From positions 1 through 6,442 of the forward strand of contig JACTVF010000141.1 in NCBI GenBank assembly GCA_019695435.1: a stretch of 6,442 bases of DNA. Reading direction: 5' to 3'. Position 1 is the first letter of the stretch; every line of letters starts with the position of its first letter. Made by a program: the position numbers and the translations under genes. Under the pieces are notes generated by a model. It saw only the letters and a program-made list of their open reading frames with translations, searched no databases and was not told where the DNA came from. The stretch is from Methanoregulaceae archaeon (GTDB taxonomy: Archaea > Halobacteriota > Methanomicrobia > Methanomicrobiales > Methanospirillaceae). This document shows, one piece after another, positions 1 through 6,442 of the stretch.

Positions 1-1764
1 CACGGTGTTTCCAATATAGAAGTTCGTGTAGCTTGCCGGGTACCGTTCATCCCCGCTGATAACAGGAGCCGGCATCGGGATTTTTATAACCGTGAAGGGT
101 TTGTTTTCCTGATCAGTCGCCCGGGTCAGGATCTCATAGTTCTCTTTGAGAGCCGCGTAATTCTCATCATCTGGGTCCTCTTCATAGGCACAGACAATAG
201 TAGATGGCGAAACAAACCGTGCGATATCATCAACATGCCCATCTGTATCATCGCCAGTCACTCCCTGGTCCAGCCAGATGATCTTTACCGCACCGAGGTA
301 TTCTTTGAGATAGTCTTCGAGTTCATCCTGCGTGAGTTTCGGATTCCGGTTCGGGTTGAGAAGGCAGGCGCGGGTGGTCAGTACCGTGCCCCCGCCGTTG
401 GTATCAATCGAGCCGCCTTCGATAATAATTCCCGGGCGGAAAACGGGCAGATCAAGCCACCGGTTCATATCCATGGGAACCTTCCCATCGGCGATCTGGT
501 CTTCATATTTCCCGCCCCACGCGTTAAACTCCCAGCGGACCATCGCAGTTTTTTTCAGGGCCGGGTTCACCACGAATGTCGGGCCGTAATCACGGATCCA
601 TACATCGGAATAGGTAATAGTTCGTATCGTGACCCGGGACAGGTCAATACCTGTGCTTCTTAACCTCACCTTTACCATCCTGTTTATCATGGGGTTGGGG
701 ACAAAGAGCTCGACACGTTCCGAAGGCGTGACTGCGGTAATGAATCTGACATACCCCTCCTCAACCTCCTTGAGGTGCGGGAAGGTGTTTTTGTTATGCG
801 GCCACGAGAGCCAGACCGCATCATGCGGCTCCCACTCTGCAGGCATGAAATAGCCCAGTTTCCTGGGGGTATCCCCTTTGCGGGGGATAGGTGCCGTCGC
901 GTCGTGTTCCGGCACCCGTGAACAGACTGAACCGTACGTATCGGGTCTGCGGTTCCTGAAAAACCCCCACGAGTCCCTGATCGTTGTGTTCATCCTCAGA
1001 TCGATACGGGCGGTGACGGTCTCTTCCTTATCGCCGGCATGGGCAAGTAGTTTTCCGAACGCATCGCAGACAAATGATCCCCCGAAGAACCGGATATCCC
1101 CTTCCTGCCCGACCCGGTTGACCGCAGCTATATGCACGCTGTTTGCGATGGCATGGCTGCGCTGGATCAACTCCCATGCCTCCTGCCAGTCTCCCTCTCC
1201 CGGCGGCTTCGTGCAGGGGTTCCCGATTGCTGTGGGGTAGAAGATTATCTCCGCACCGTCAAGGGCCACGCACCGGGCCGCCTCTGGGAACCACTGGTCA
1301 TAGCAGATGAGGACAGCGATGCGCCCGTACCGGGTGGAATGCACTGCATAATGCTCTCCCGGATAGAAGTAACATTTTTCAAAGAATCCCGGATCCTGCG
1401 GGATATGGATCTTGTGGTAGGGTGCATGAAGGCTCCCGTCGGCATCGATCACCACCGCGGTATTGTAGAATCGTCCGGATGGGGATCGTTCAAAGATTGG
1501 GACGATGATGACTGCTGTGTACTGCCGGGCGAGCCGGGCAAATGCCTCTGTCGATTCACCGGGAACGCTCTCAGCAAACTGATCCGCATGAACCCCAATC
1601 TGCTGTGGGAAGTACCGGGTACGGAATAATTCAGGCAGGCAGATGATCTGTGCCCCGCTCCGTGCGGCAGTTTCGACTCGTGCAAGCGCCGTTTCGAGAT
1701 TTTTATTCAAATCCGGTCCGATCACCATCTGGATGAGTGCGACCGTGAGAGTGGTATGATTCAT
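1..1764 (-). CDS. aguB/aguA: Fused N-carbamoylputrescine amidase / agmatine deiminase (AguB-AguA), C-terminus cut by the window edge
   Basis: A single frame stays open from the ATG at 1764 to base 1 (588 codons), with no stop at the junction. Residues 1-281 form a complete nitrilase-superfamily domain: catalytic Glu45 (CLPELF), Lys118 (YHKIHIP) and Cys154 (ICYDQWFPEAAR), then the RDSWGFFRNRRPD ending typical of N-carbamoylputrescine amidases. After a linker, residues 304-588 match agmatine deiminase: MPAEWEPHDAVWLSWPH, DVWIRDYGP (Asp392), EGGSID (449-454) and TDGHVDD (His510). The expected catalytic Cys of the last ~60 residues lies beyond the window. From family knowledge, AguA turns agmatine into N-carbamoylputrescine plus ammonia, and AguB hydrolyses that to putrescine, CO2 and ammonia in the cytoplasm. 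No clear Shine-Dalgarno precedes the ATG, but a TATA-like box ~39 bases upstream fits a very short leader. The frame also opens upstream to 1806 without another ATG. The family calls are secure; activity of both halves is inferred. Confidence 0.93.
   Translation of the reverse strand, partial: MNHTTLTVALIQMVIGPDLNKNLETALARVETAARSGAQIICLPELFRTRYFPQQIGVHADQFAESVPGESTEAFARLARQYTAVIIVPIFERSPSGRFYNTAVVIDADGSLHAPYHKIHIPQDPGFFEKCYFYPGEHYAVHSTRYGRIAVLICYDQWFPEAARCVALDGAEIIFYPTAIGNPCTKPPGEGDWQEAWELIQRSHAIANSVHIAAVNRVGQEGDIRFFGGSFVCDAFGKLLAHAGDKEETVTARIDLRMNTTIRDSWGFFRNRRPDTYGSVCSRVPEHDATAPIPRKGDTPRKLGYFMPAEWEPHDAVWLSWPHNKNTFPHLKEVEEGYVRFITAVTPSERVELFVPNPMINRMVKVRLRSTGIDLSRVTIRTITYSDVWIRDYGPTFVVNPALKKTAMVRWEFNAWGGKYEDQIADGKVPMDMNRWLDLPVFRPGIIIEGGSIDTNGGGTVLTTRACLLNPNRNPKLTQDELEDYLKEYLGAVKIIWLDQGVTGDDTDGHVDDIARFVSPSTIVCAYEEDPDDENYAALKENYEILTRATDQENKPFTVIKIPMPAPVISGDERYPASYTNFYIGNTV
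847..921 (-). other. Interdomain linker of the AguB-AguA fusion
   Basis: Codons 282-306 of the fusion join the end of the amidase domain (DTYGSVC) to the start of the deiminase domain (MPAEW at codon 307). The linker is rich in Pro, Arg, Lys and Asp and reads as a flexible tether (EHDATAPIPRKGDTPRK). None of the triplets across it is a stop, and no good Shine-Dalgarno precedes Met307, so separate translation of the deiminase is not supported. Exact domain limits are estimates. Confidence 0.75.
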
Positions 1765-1797
1765 GCGCGGATGCTCTTGCTCTAGAGGGTTATTTCT

Positions 1798-1808
1798 CCA
1801 TAAATATC
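1798..1808 (-). promoter_or_regulatory. Possible TATA box for the aguB-aguA gene
   Basis: The minus strand reads GATATTTATGG, similar to an archaeal box A. It lies about 39 bases before the ATG at 1764, so transcription would start near 1777 and leave a leader of about 13 bases. That agrees with the missing Shine-Dalgarno. The match is imperfect and no BRE element is evident. Confidence 0.45.
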
Positions 1809-1871
1809 ATGCTATCCAAAAAGATGACTGTTTCGTGGAATAGTGAGTTAAATGATATCCAGGCGTTGCGT

Positions 1872-1911
1872 AAAAAATGGAGTATCCTTCACGCACTACC
1901 CCCGGAGGGGG
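1872..1911 (-). terminator. Probable terminator after the RND exporter gene
   Basis: About 45 bases past the exporter stop codon, the minus strand has a GC hairpin: CCCCC (1911-1907), loop TCC, GGGGG (1903-1899). A run of six T follows at 1877-1872, and a second run of five T lies at 1822-1818. Archaeal termination depends mostly on T-rich tracts on the non-template strand, so the T runs are the stronger evidence. The 21-base gap between hairpin and T run is unlike a bacterial intrinsic terminator. Confidence 0.45.
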
Positions 1912-1956
1912 AGGTCACGCAGCGTTTTCCTGTAAAGGCAGGGTATCGTTCGGATT

Positions 1957-4260
1957 TTATGGGGTATCTCCATTATCCGCCTTCTGCGAGGCAGACTTTC
2001 TCTTCTCCAGCCACTCGGTAAATTGGCCCATGAGGGAGAGCACCGCCGGCATAATGAAGATCGCGCCGATGAGCGAGAAGCCGACGGCGATCAGGGTCGA
2101 GACACCAAAGTTACTTGTGATGGGGAAACTGGCGAGGCAGAGTGCGGAGAACCCGAAGAATGTGGCAAGCCCCGAGACTGTGATAGCGGTCCCGATCCTG
2201 TTCACGCTCTCCTGGATGGCGGCAATATGGTCATGCAGGCGCTCCTCCTCCTCGCTGTAGCGTTCCATCACGAGGATGGTATACTCGGCAGCCACCCCGA
2301 TCGTCATGGAGCCGAGAGTTGCCGTCAGCGGAGAATACGAGATGCCCAGGATATACATCGCCACTGAGTTCCAGCCGACGACCAAAACGATCGGGATGAG
2401 CGGCGAGACTGCGTGGATGTGCCGGTACACGAGAGCAAGGAATACAAAGATCAGAGCAAAGCCGAGATAGGTCATCTCATCCTTGGAGGATGAAAGCCCA
2501 CCGATGAGTGCGGTCATGATATCGAAGCTCCCCACGGGTTGGATGGTGATACCCGGGGGAGGCTGGAGGAATGCAATATCACTGACCATCTCTTTCTTGA
2601 GGTTCTCCTCCTGGGGGATCTGGAGGTTGATCATTCCAAAGTGCATAACGCCTCTCATTGATCCGCTGATGAACTGATCTCTCACACTGGAAGGTATCTT
2701 GTCAAGCACGGCATCCAGCTGGCTCTGGGTCTGGGGCATCACTCCGCCATTATAAGCGAGAACGTACGTGACGATACTGGTCGCTGAGGTCAGTTCCGAA
2801 TGGGTGGCAAGTTCGTGATCCTGGAACTCCTTGAGCCATTGTATCGTATCGAGATCCGTGACCCTGCCACCCTGGACGTAGAAATCCGCGGTACTCGCAG
2901 AACCGAGGACATTTGTAACTTCATCCATCTGGATCTTGGCCGGCATGTCGCTGGGGACGAAATTGTTCTGGTTAGCTTCGATTGCAATGAGCGGATCGAG
3001 CTGGAACCCGATCACCGCGATGAGGACTGCAATAAGAAGAACCGGGACCGGGTTCTTGGCGATTTTGACCGAGGTGCTGGTGAGGAACTGGCCGTAGGAC
3101 CATGAACTTTTCTTTGGTGCCGGGAGTGTATCGCAGGCATCCTCACCGACCGCGTAACAGACCTGCGGAGCCTGTTGTTTTGGTTTGTAGTGGATGATGT
3201 GCGCGACAGCCGGTATACCAACGAGTGAGATGCAGTAACAGCTCATGATCCCGATCATGGCCACAAGGCCGAACGATTGGATCATGGGAACCGTGGAGAT
3301 AAACATGGCGCAAAAACCCAGGGAGGTGGCCAGCATCGCGTACATCACCGCAGGGCCGGTCCTAGTGATGGTCATGAACACGGCATCGTCAAGGGAGCCT
3401 TTCCGTGCCTCCTCGTCCAGCCGGGCGTGGAACTGGATCGCGTAATCGATCCCGAGGCCGATCATGACCGGGAACGCCCCCATCACCGCCATGTTCAGCT
3501 GAATGCCAGCCAGACCCATCAGGCCAAGGGCGGTGCTCAAACCCAGACCTACAAAAACGACCGGCAGGAACCGGTAACTGACATAGGAGAAGAGCAGGCC
3601 CATGACGATGACCATCAGGATCATGGCGGCACCGATCAGGACCCCCATCTGGGATCCCATCGCCGCTTTCATCTGGGCGGTGAATGCCGGACTGCCGGAG
3701 ACCTCCACCGTCACGCCCGCTGGTGGCGAGGACCTGTCGACCAGGGACTGGATGTTATTGAGCGTGGCCGCTTCGGTGTCAGCCGATAGACCTTCAACCA
3801 GCGGGATCTGCACGAGCGTCATGACGTTTGAAGGATCTGCAACCTTCAGTGTCGCAGCGGGGATCTGCTGGACGAGAGCATCGATCTGCCCTTTTGACTG
3901 GGGCAGGACGCCATTATTCTCATTTTTAAGGATATCTACAATGCTTGATGCACTTGCAATATTCTGCTGCTGGCGGATGTCGCCTTCCAGCCGGTCCAGG
4001 TACGTAAGCACCTGAGGATTCAGCGGTTCGCTCGTCTTGACAATCAGGATAATGGAATCCGCATTGAACGTGTTGGTATAATATTTATTGGCAATACCAT
4101 CCGGCGAATTCTTGTCCAGGTAAGTATCGTTGCCGGTCTGCATGGTGATCATCGTCATGCCAACAAGGGCAATGATAAAAACCACGCCGATAATACCGAC
4201 CACCAGTTTGGGCCGGTGGTTTACAAACCGTGCGATTGAACTGAAGATCTGATCGATCAT
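1957..4260 (-). CDS. RND superfamily exporter, HAE3/MMPL type (767 aa)
   Basis: An integral membrane protein with the RND two-fold plan. TM1 is at about 19-39, an extracytoplasmic loop at 40-203, TM2-6 at about 205-355, a cytoplasmic loop at 357-403, TM7 near 405-421, a second outer loop to about 595 and TM8-12 at about 596-745. TM4 carries GLGIDYAIQF (Asp272-Tyr273) and TM10 carries GVAAEYTIL (Glu659-Tyr660). These sit where acidic-Tyr pairs relay protons in MmpL3-like pumps. The outer loops are visibly duplicated (SASSIVDIL/NNGVLPQ against SATSIVTYV/NGGVMPQ). The length fits the largely archaeal HAE3 family, which is shorter than the ~1000-residue AcrB type. It probably exports a lipid or hydrophobic compound by proton antiport, but the substrate cannot be read from the sequence. 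The ATG at 4260 has only a weak purine-rich stretch (AAAGAGAGA) upstream but gives the expected short N-terminus before TM1. It lies 48 bases after the COG1361 gene, probably in the same operon. Confidence 0.9.
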   Translation of the reverse strand: MIDQIFSSIARFVNHRPKLVVGIIGVVFIIALVGMTMITMQTGNDTYLDKNSPDGIANKYYTNTFNADSIILIVKTSEPLNPQVLTYLDRLEGDIRQQQNIASASSIVDILKNENNGVLPQSKGQIDALVQQIPAATLKVADPSNVMTLVQIPLVEGLSADTEAATLNNIQSLVDRSSPPAGVTVEVSGSPAFTAQMKAAMGSQMGVLIGAAMILMVIVMGLLFSYVSYRFLPVVFVGLGLSTALGLMGLAGIQLNMAVMGAFPVMIGLGIDYAIQFHARLDEEARKGSLDDAVFMTITRTGPAVMYAMLATSLGFCAMFISTVPMIQSFGLVAMIGIMSCYCISLVGIPAVAHIIHYKPKQQAPQVCYAVGEDACDTLPAPKKSSWSYGQFLTSTSVKIAKNPVPVLLIAVLIAVIGFQLDPLIAIEANQNNFVPSDMPAKIQMDEVTNVLGSASTADFYVQGGRVTDLDTIQWLKEFQDHELATHSELTSATSIVTYVLAYNGGVMPQTQSQLDAVLDKIPSSVRDQFISGSMRGVMHFGMINLQIPQEENLKKEMVSDIAFLQPPPGITIQPVGSFDIMTALIGGLSSSKDEMTYLGFALIFVFLALVYRHIHAVSPLIPIVLVVGWNSVAMYILGISYSPLTATLGSMTIGVAAEYTILVMERYSEEEERLHDHIAAIQESVNRIGTAITVSGLATFFGFSALCLASFPITSNFGVSTLIAVGFSLIGAIFIMPAVLSLMGQFTEWLEKRKSASQKADNGDTP

Positions 4261-4280
4261 AGTGTCTCTCTTTTTGCGGA

Positions 4281-4298
4281 TTTCCTGCGTGCTGGAAA
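4281..4298 (-). other. Small intercistronic hairpin between the COG1361 and RND genes
   Basis: In the 48-base gap there is a 5-bp stem, TTTCC/GGAAA, around an 8-base loop. No long T run follows in the direction of transcription, so read-through into the exporter gene is expected. It may be chance or an mRNA processing or stability element. Confidence 0.25.
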
Positions 4299-4308
4299 AG
4301 GGGAGTGG

Positions 4309-5682
4309 TTACTGGGGTTTGAACCGCTTCGTGTAAATCAGGTAACCTGCAGCGGCAAGCACTATAAGTATGAGGGCGATAATCACAGGCAGCCCGAGCC
4401 GGTCCACAATACTCTTTGCCGGGACGACGTCAACGTCCACCTTGAGAGGATCAGAGGTGAACTGGTTATTGAGCGAATCGCGGTAGATAACCTCGGAATC
4501 CAGCCCGTACTCTTTTACCGTAGCGCCGGCATCGAGTGAGACGTCGAACGCAGCTTCGCGGATGTCACCGGGTGCCATCGTGCCTAAAAAGGCCGTATCG
4601 TCGTTGCTCGTGAACGGGTCCACGGCGCTGATCCGGGCCTGCGCGTTATATGCGGTCGTCCCGCCGGTATTCTGGTACTCGACCGCGATCACGGATTTAT
4701 CCCCTGGTGAGATGGTGGTCATGATCGAAGTGACGTTGAAGTCCACTTTTTCGCCAACAGGGACCCCGATTGTCACGATCTGGGAATCAACATAGTCCCC
4801 TTCGGAATTCTTGTAGTAGACCAGCACGTCGAGTGGATAGGTCTTCTGTTGAGCATTGCTGGAAACCATGACCCGGAACGTACAGTTTACCACCGATCCG
4901 ATCGGGTAGTCCCCGACATAGACGCTCCCCTCTGTCGGCGTGACCGGGCTCTGGCCGTTTTCCTGGATCTGGATTACTGCGTTCTGGCCCTCTTCATACC
5001 CGATATTCTTTACCATTAAAATGACATACCCCTCGTTCCCTACGTTCAGGTTCTCCGTGTCTACACGGGGAACTGCTATCTGCACTTCGGATTTTATCTT
5101 GATCGGGATGCTGATACTCTCGTTGATAGTCTTGTACTGATAATTGAGCGTCTCGCTGCCTTCCTGAGTTGCCTGGTACAGGTACGTGTAATTCAGAATG
5201 ACCGGTATCTGGTAGATCCCCGCAGGGGCATCCTGATTGACCGTGATGTGGAACGTTGCGGTGGCACTGGTACTCGCCGGAAGATCTCCGACAATCTGGG
5301 GATCAGCTTTGACCACAAGGGGGGCGTCCCCCGCATCCAGCGTCGCGGTCAGCTGTTTTGCGGTGTTGGAGAGATCACTTGGGTCGATGATGCCGGACTC
5401 GACAATCATGAACTGGTTGAGCCCTGTGTTCTCGATTACTACCTGAAGGTTGACATCATCTCCCGGGGAAAACTCATTGGTCCCCGCGATGTGCGCATTC
5501 AGCTCGGGACTCCCGGCCATGTATTTTGTCCCGGCTATCGCCGGGGATATGGCAATTGCTACAAGAACGATCGATACGAGGCACAGAAGCCGCAATGTGT
5601 TGATGCGGCGCCCCGAAGAACCTCTGCCAGCCCCGGCAGCCATCCTCTTTGTGGGGAATATGTATCCACTCTTCTCACTCAT
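4309..5682 (-). CDS. Exported, membrane-anchored COG1361 (S-layer-like) protein with three CARDB-like domains (457 aa)
   Basis: Residue numbers count from the chosen ATG at 5682. A basic N-region (GRRINTLR) leads to a hydrophobic stretch at about 30-50 ending SPAIAG, read as a signal peptide. Three beta-rich repeats follow at about 60-196, 199-306 and 313-418. Each begins with a V..(S/N)PG- or NVG-type turn and a strand ending in a short Asn-Thr-Gly or Asn-Ile-Gly turn (VVIENTG, LMVKNIG, VEYQNTG), the CARDB/NEW3-like pattern of COG1361 proteins. A TM segment at about 431-449 is followed by the basic tail YTKRFKPQ. The protein would therefore be anchored by its C-terminus with the domains outside the cell. 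The frame opens further, to an ATG at 5736, but that ATG lies inside the TATA box; the ATG at 5682 has GAGG six bases upstream. The gene leads a likely two-gene unit with the RND exporter. An adaptor or envelope role is inferred; a structural S-layer role is less likely given its modest size and anchor. Confidence 0.85.
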   Translation of the reverse strand: MSEKSGYIFPTKRMAAGAGRGSSGRRINTLRLLCLVSIVLVAIAISPAIAGTKYMAGSPELNAHIAGTNEFSPGDDVNLQVVIENTGLNQFMIVESGIIDPSDLSNTAKQLTATLDAGDAPLVVKADPQIVGDLPASTSATATFHITVNQDAPAGIYQIPVILNYTYLYQATQEGSETLNYQYKTINESISIPIKIKSEVQIAVPRVDTENLNVGNEGYVILMVKNIGYEEGQNAVIQIQENGQSPVTPTEGSVYVGDYPIGSVVNCTFRVMVSSNAQQKTYPLDVLVYYKNSEGDYVDSQIVTIGVPVGEKVDFNVTSIMTTISPGDKSVIAVEYQNTGGTTAYNAQARISAVDPFTSNDDTAFLGTMAPGDIREAAFDVSLDAGATVKEYGLDSEVIYRDSLNNQFTSDPLKVDVDVVPAKSIVDRLGLPVIIALILIVLAAAGYLIYTKRFKPQ

Positions 5683-5688
5683 GCAGAT

Positions 5689-5692
5689 CCTC
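5689..5692 (-). promoter_or_regulatory. Shine-Dalgarno deciding the start of the COG1361 gene
   Basis: The minus strand carries GAGG followed by six bases (ATCTGC) and the ATG at 5682. The alternative ATG at 5643 has GAGG directly abutting it with no spacer, and the one at 5736 falls in the promoter. This spacing favours 5682. Confidence 0.7.
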
Positions 5693-5700
5693 GAAAAGGT

Positions 5701-5718
5701 TGTACAAAGTTTAGTACA
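5701..5718. promoter_or_regulatory. Inverted repeat TGTAC-N8-GTACA, candidate operator
   Basis: Perfect 5-base half sites, TGTAC (5701-5705) and GTACA (5714-5718), flank eight AT-rich bases. The left half also sits inside the palindrome TTGTACAA (5700-5707). The element covers the expected transcription start (~5713) between the TATA box and the Shine-Dalgarno, a usual place for a repressor to block archaeal initiation. The half sites are short, so chance is possible, and no regulator gene is in the window to assign to it. Confidence 0.4.
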
Positions 5719-5734
5719 GGTTGAAATTCTTATC

Positions 5735-5742
5735 ATATATAT
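5735..5742 (-). promoter_or_regulatory. TATA box of the COG1361-RND operon
   Basis: The minus strand reads GGGATATATATGATAAG, with ATATATAT at 5742-5735. This is a strong archaeal box A match. Transcription would begin about 25 bases on, near 5713, leaving a leader of about 30 bases that includes the Shine-Dalgarno. No clear BRE was seen. A weaker TATA-like stretch (TGTATAG) lies ~20 bases upstream. Confidence 0.65.
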
Positions 5743-5818
5743 CCCGATCCCACATTACTATACATTGTCCTCTTATTCCTCCACGGCCCGCCGGAACTAC
5801 CATAATTACCCTCTTTTT

Positions 5819-6442
5819 CTAGGGGTGCGTGATGTTTTTGTTAATATCTGAAATTTTGGTGACGGATCTCTCTAGTTCCCGAATACGACCTGTCAGTGCC
5901 TGTTCACGGAGGGCGAATGCCGTTACATCGGTCATCGTGATATAGGTGCTGACCGTCTCTCCGTGTCGCACCGAGTTGATATGCCCATATATGCACCGCT
6001 TTTCACCATCCTTGCAGAGTATCCAGCTCTGGAATGTGGCCGGAGGTCCTGTGCATGTCATGGATCTCTTTAAGAGATCCGTCATTTTCTGAAGTTCTTT
6101 TGGGGTTATGAGATCACGTGTGTTCATCGTGCGCAGTTCTTCCATGGAATACCCGCTGATTTCCGATAGACGCCTGTTGGAATAAACAAACCGCTCATTC
6201 TCGATGATCATCAGGCCATCCTGAATGTTCTCCGCCATCATCCTGAATCGCTGCTCGCTTTCAAAAAGTGCCGCATCTTTTAATTCAAGTACGGTAACAT
6301 CAGTCATGATGACAAACTGGTACAGAATGTTTTCATGCTGAAGACTGGTGATCCGAGAATACACACGCCGGTATACGCCGTCTTTTCTCCGGAGGCGGGC
6401 CTGGAAGTTAAAAAGGCCTTGGTGAGGGCTATTACGGAGTTC
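5819..6442 (-). CDS. Multi-PAS sensory protein, C-terminal 207 residues (N-terminus outside the window)
   Basis: The frame is open from the right edge to a TAG at 5819-5821. The first ~53 residues are the end of one PAS domain: FNFQARLRRKDGVYRRV, then a strand ending VIMTDVT. A short helix leads into a complete PAS domain at about 60-176 (ESEQRFRMMAENIQDGLMII, then FVYSNRRLSEISGYSMEEL, the CKDGEKRCIYGHINSV strand pair and ITMTDVT). Both copies finish with the same MTDVT ending. After it comes a ~20-residue charged helix (REQALTGRIRELERSV), possibly a coiled coil, and the protein stops. There is no histidine kinase, GGDEF or other output domain in this C-terminal part, so signalling must depend on an upstream domain or on binding partners. 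A GTG at 6364 could serve as a start, but it lies inside the first PAS domain and the frame continues beyond it, so the gene is better read as partial. The ligand is unknown. Confidence 0.85.
   Translation of the reverse strand, partial: ELRNSPHQGLFNFQARLRRKDGVYRRVYSRITSLQHENILYQFVIMTDVTVLELKDAALFESEQRFRMMAENIQDGLMIIENERFVYSNRRLSEISGYSMEELRTMNTRDLITPKELQKMTDLLKRSMTCTGPPATFQSWILCKDGEKRCIYGHINSVRHGETVSTYITMTDVTAFALREQALTGRIRELERSVTKISDINKNITHP

Noticed and set aside
844..846. Separate translation start for agmatine deiminase at codon 307
   Set aside because: The ATG has no well-placed Shine-Dalgarno, and the amidase frame reads straight through it with no stop upstream.
235..1629. Several plus-strand frames over the aguB-aguA region
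   Set aside because: They overlap each other and lie antisense to a frame with full enzyme motifs; none shows a domain or a ribosome binding site.
1245..1685. Two short minus-strand frames inside the amidase part
   Set aside because: They are in a different frame from the enzyme and read as low-complexity Ser/Arg/Pro-rich sequence; the true frame carries Glu45, Lys118 and Cys154.
1765..1956. Possible small gene or RNA in the gap before aguB-aguA
   Set aside because: Only a 70-codon plus-strand frame starts here, without domain or ribosome binding site, and it runs into the exporter gene antisense. The hairpin, T runs and TATA-like box explain the region adequately.
3277..3789. 170-codon plus-strand frame inside the RND exporter gene
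   Set aside because: It lies antisense to a clear membrane transporter, has no recognisable domain and is rich in His, Asp, Gln and Arg, as expected from the complement of hydrophobic codons.
5600..5611. Twin-arginine signal in the COG1361 protein (GRRINTLR)
   Set aside because: Only the two arginines match; the rest of the Tat consensus (S/T-R-R-x-F-L-K) is absent, so a general Sec signal is the simpler reading.
5248..5851. Plus-strand frames over the COG1361 gene and its promoter
   Set aside because: They are antisense to a protein with a signal peptide, repeated beta domains and a membrane anchor, and have no family features of their own.

Overview
The window looks like part of a euryarchaeal methanogen genome, probably Methanomicrobiales (a Methanoregula-like lineage). 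This is inferred from three things: an HAE3-type RND exporter next to a COG1361 (S-layer-like) protein, a PAS-only sensory protein, and archaeal TATA-box promoters. No taxonomic marker gene is present. Every credible gene lies on the minus strand, so the order of transcription runs from the right end to the left end.

Right to left: (1) 6442-5819 is the C-terminal part of a multi-PAS sensory protein whose N-terminus lies outside the window. (2) 5818-5683 is a short intergenic region with a good TATA box, an inverted repeat at the expected transcription start, and a Shine-Dalgarno that fixes the next start codon. (3) 5682-4309 encodes an exported protein with three COG1361/CARDB-like beta-sandwich domains and a C-terminal membrane anchor. 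(4) 48 bases later, 4260-1957 encodes a 767-residue RND (HAE3/MMPL) exporter, probably in the same operon. (5) 1956-1765 is an intergenic region with a probable terminator and a TATA-like box. (6) 1764-1 is one uninterrupted reading frame of at least 588 codons. It encodes a complete N-carbamoylputrescine amidase (AguB) joined in frame to agmatine deiminase (AguA), and it runs off the left edge just before the expected catalytic cysteine of AguA.

The two themes are polyamine synthesis (agmatine to N-carbamoylputrescine to putrescine, both steps in one polypeptide, with the second enzyme placed first) and a two-gene envelope export unit in which the anchored COG1361 protein may serve as an extracytoplasmic partner of the RND pump. 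The AguB-AguA fusion is the most notable item. It was established by reading the frame codon by codon across the junction without meeting a stop. No stretch longer than 300 bases lacks a gene. No tRNA, rRNA, CRISPR array, insertion sequence or attachment site was seen.
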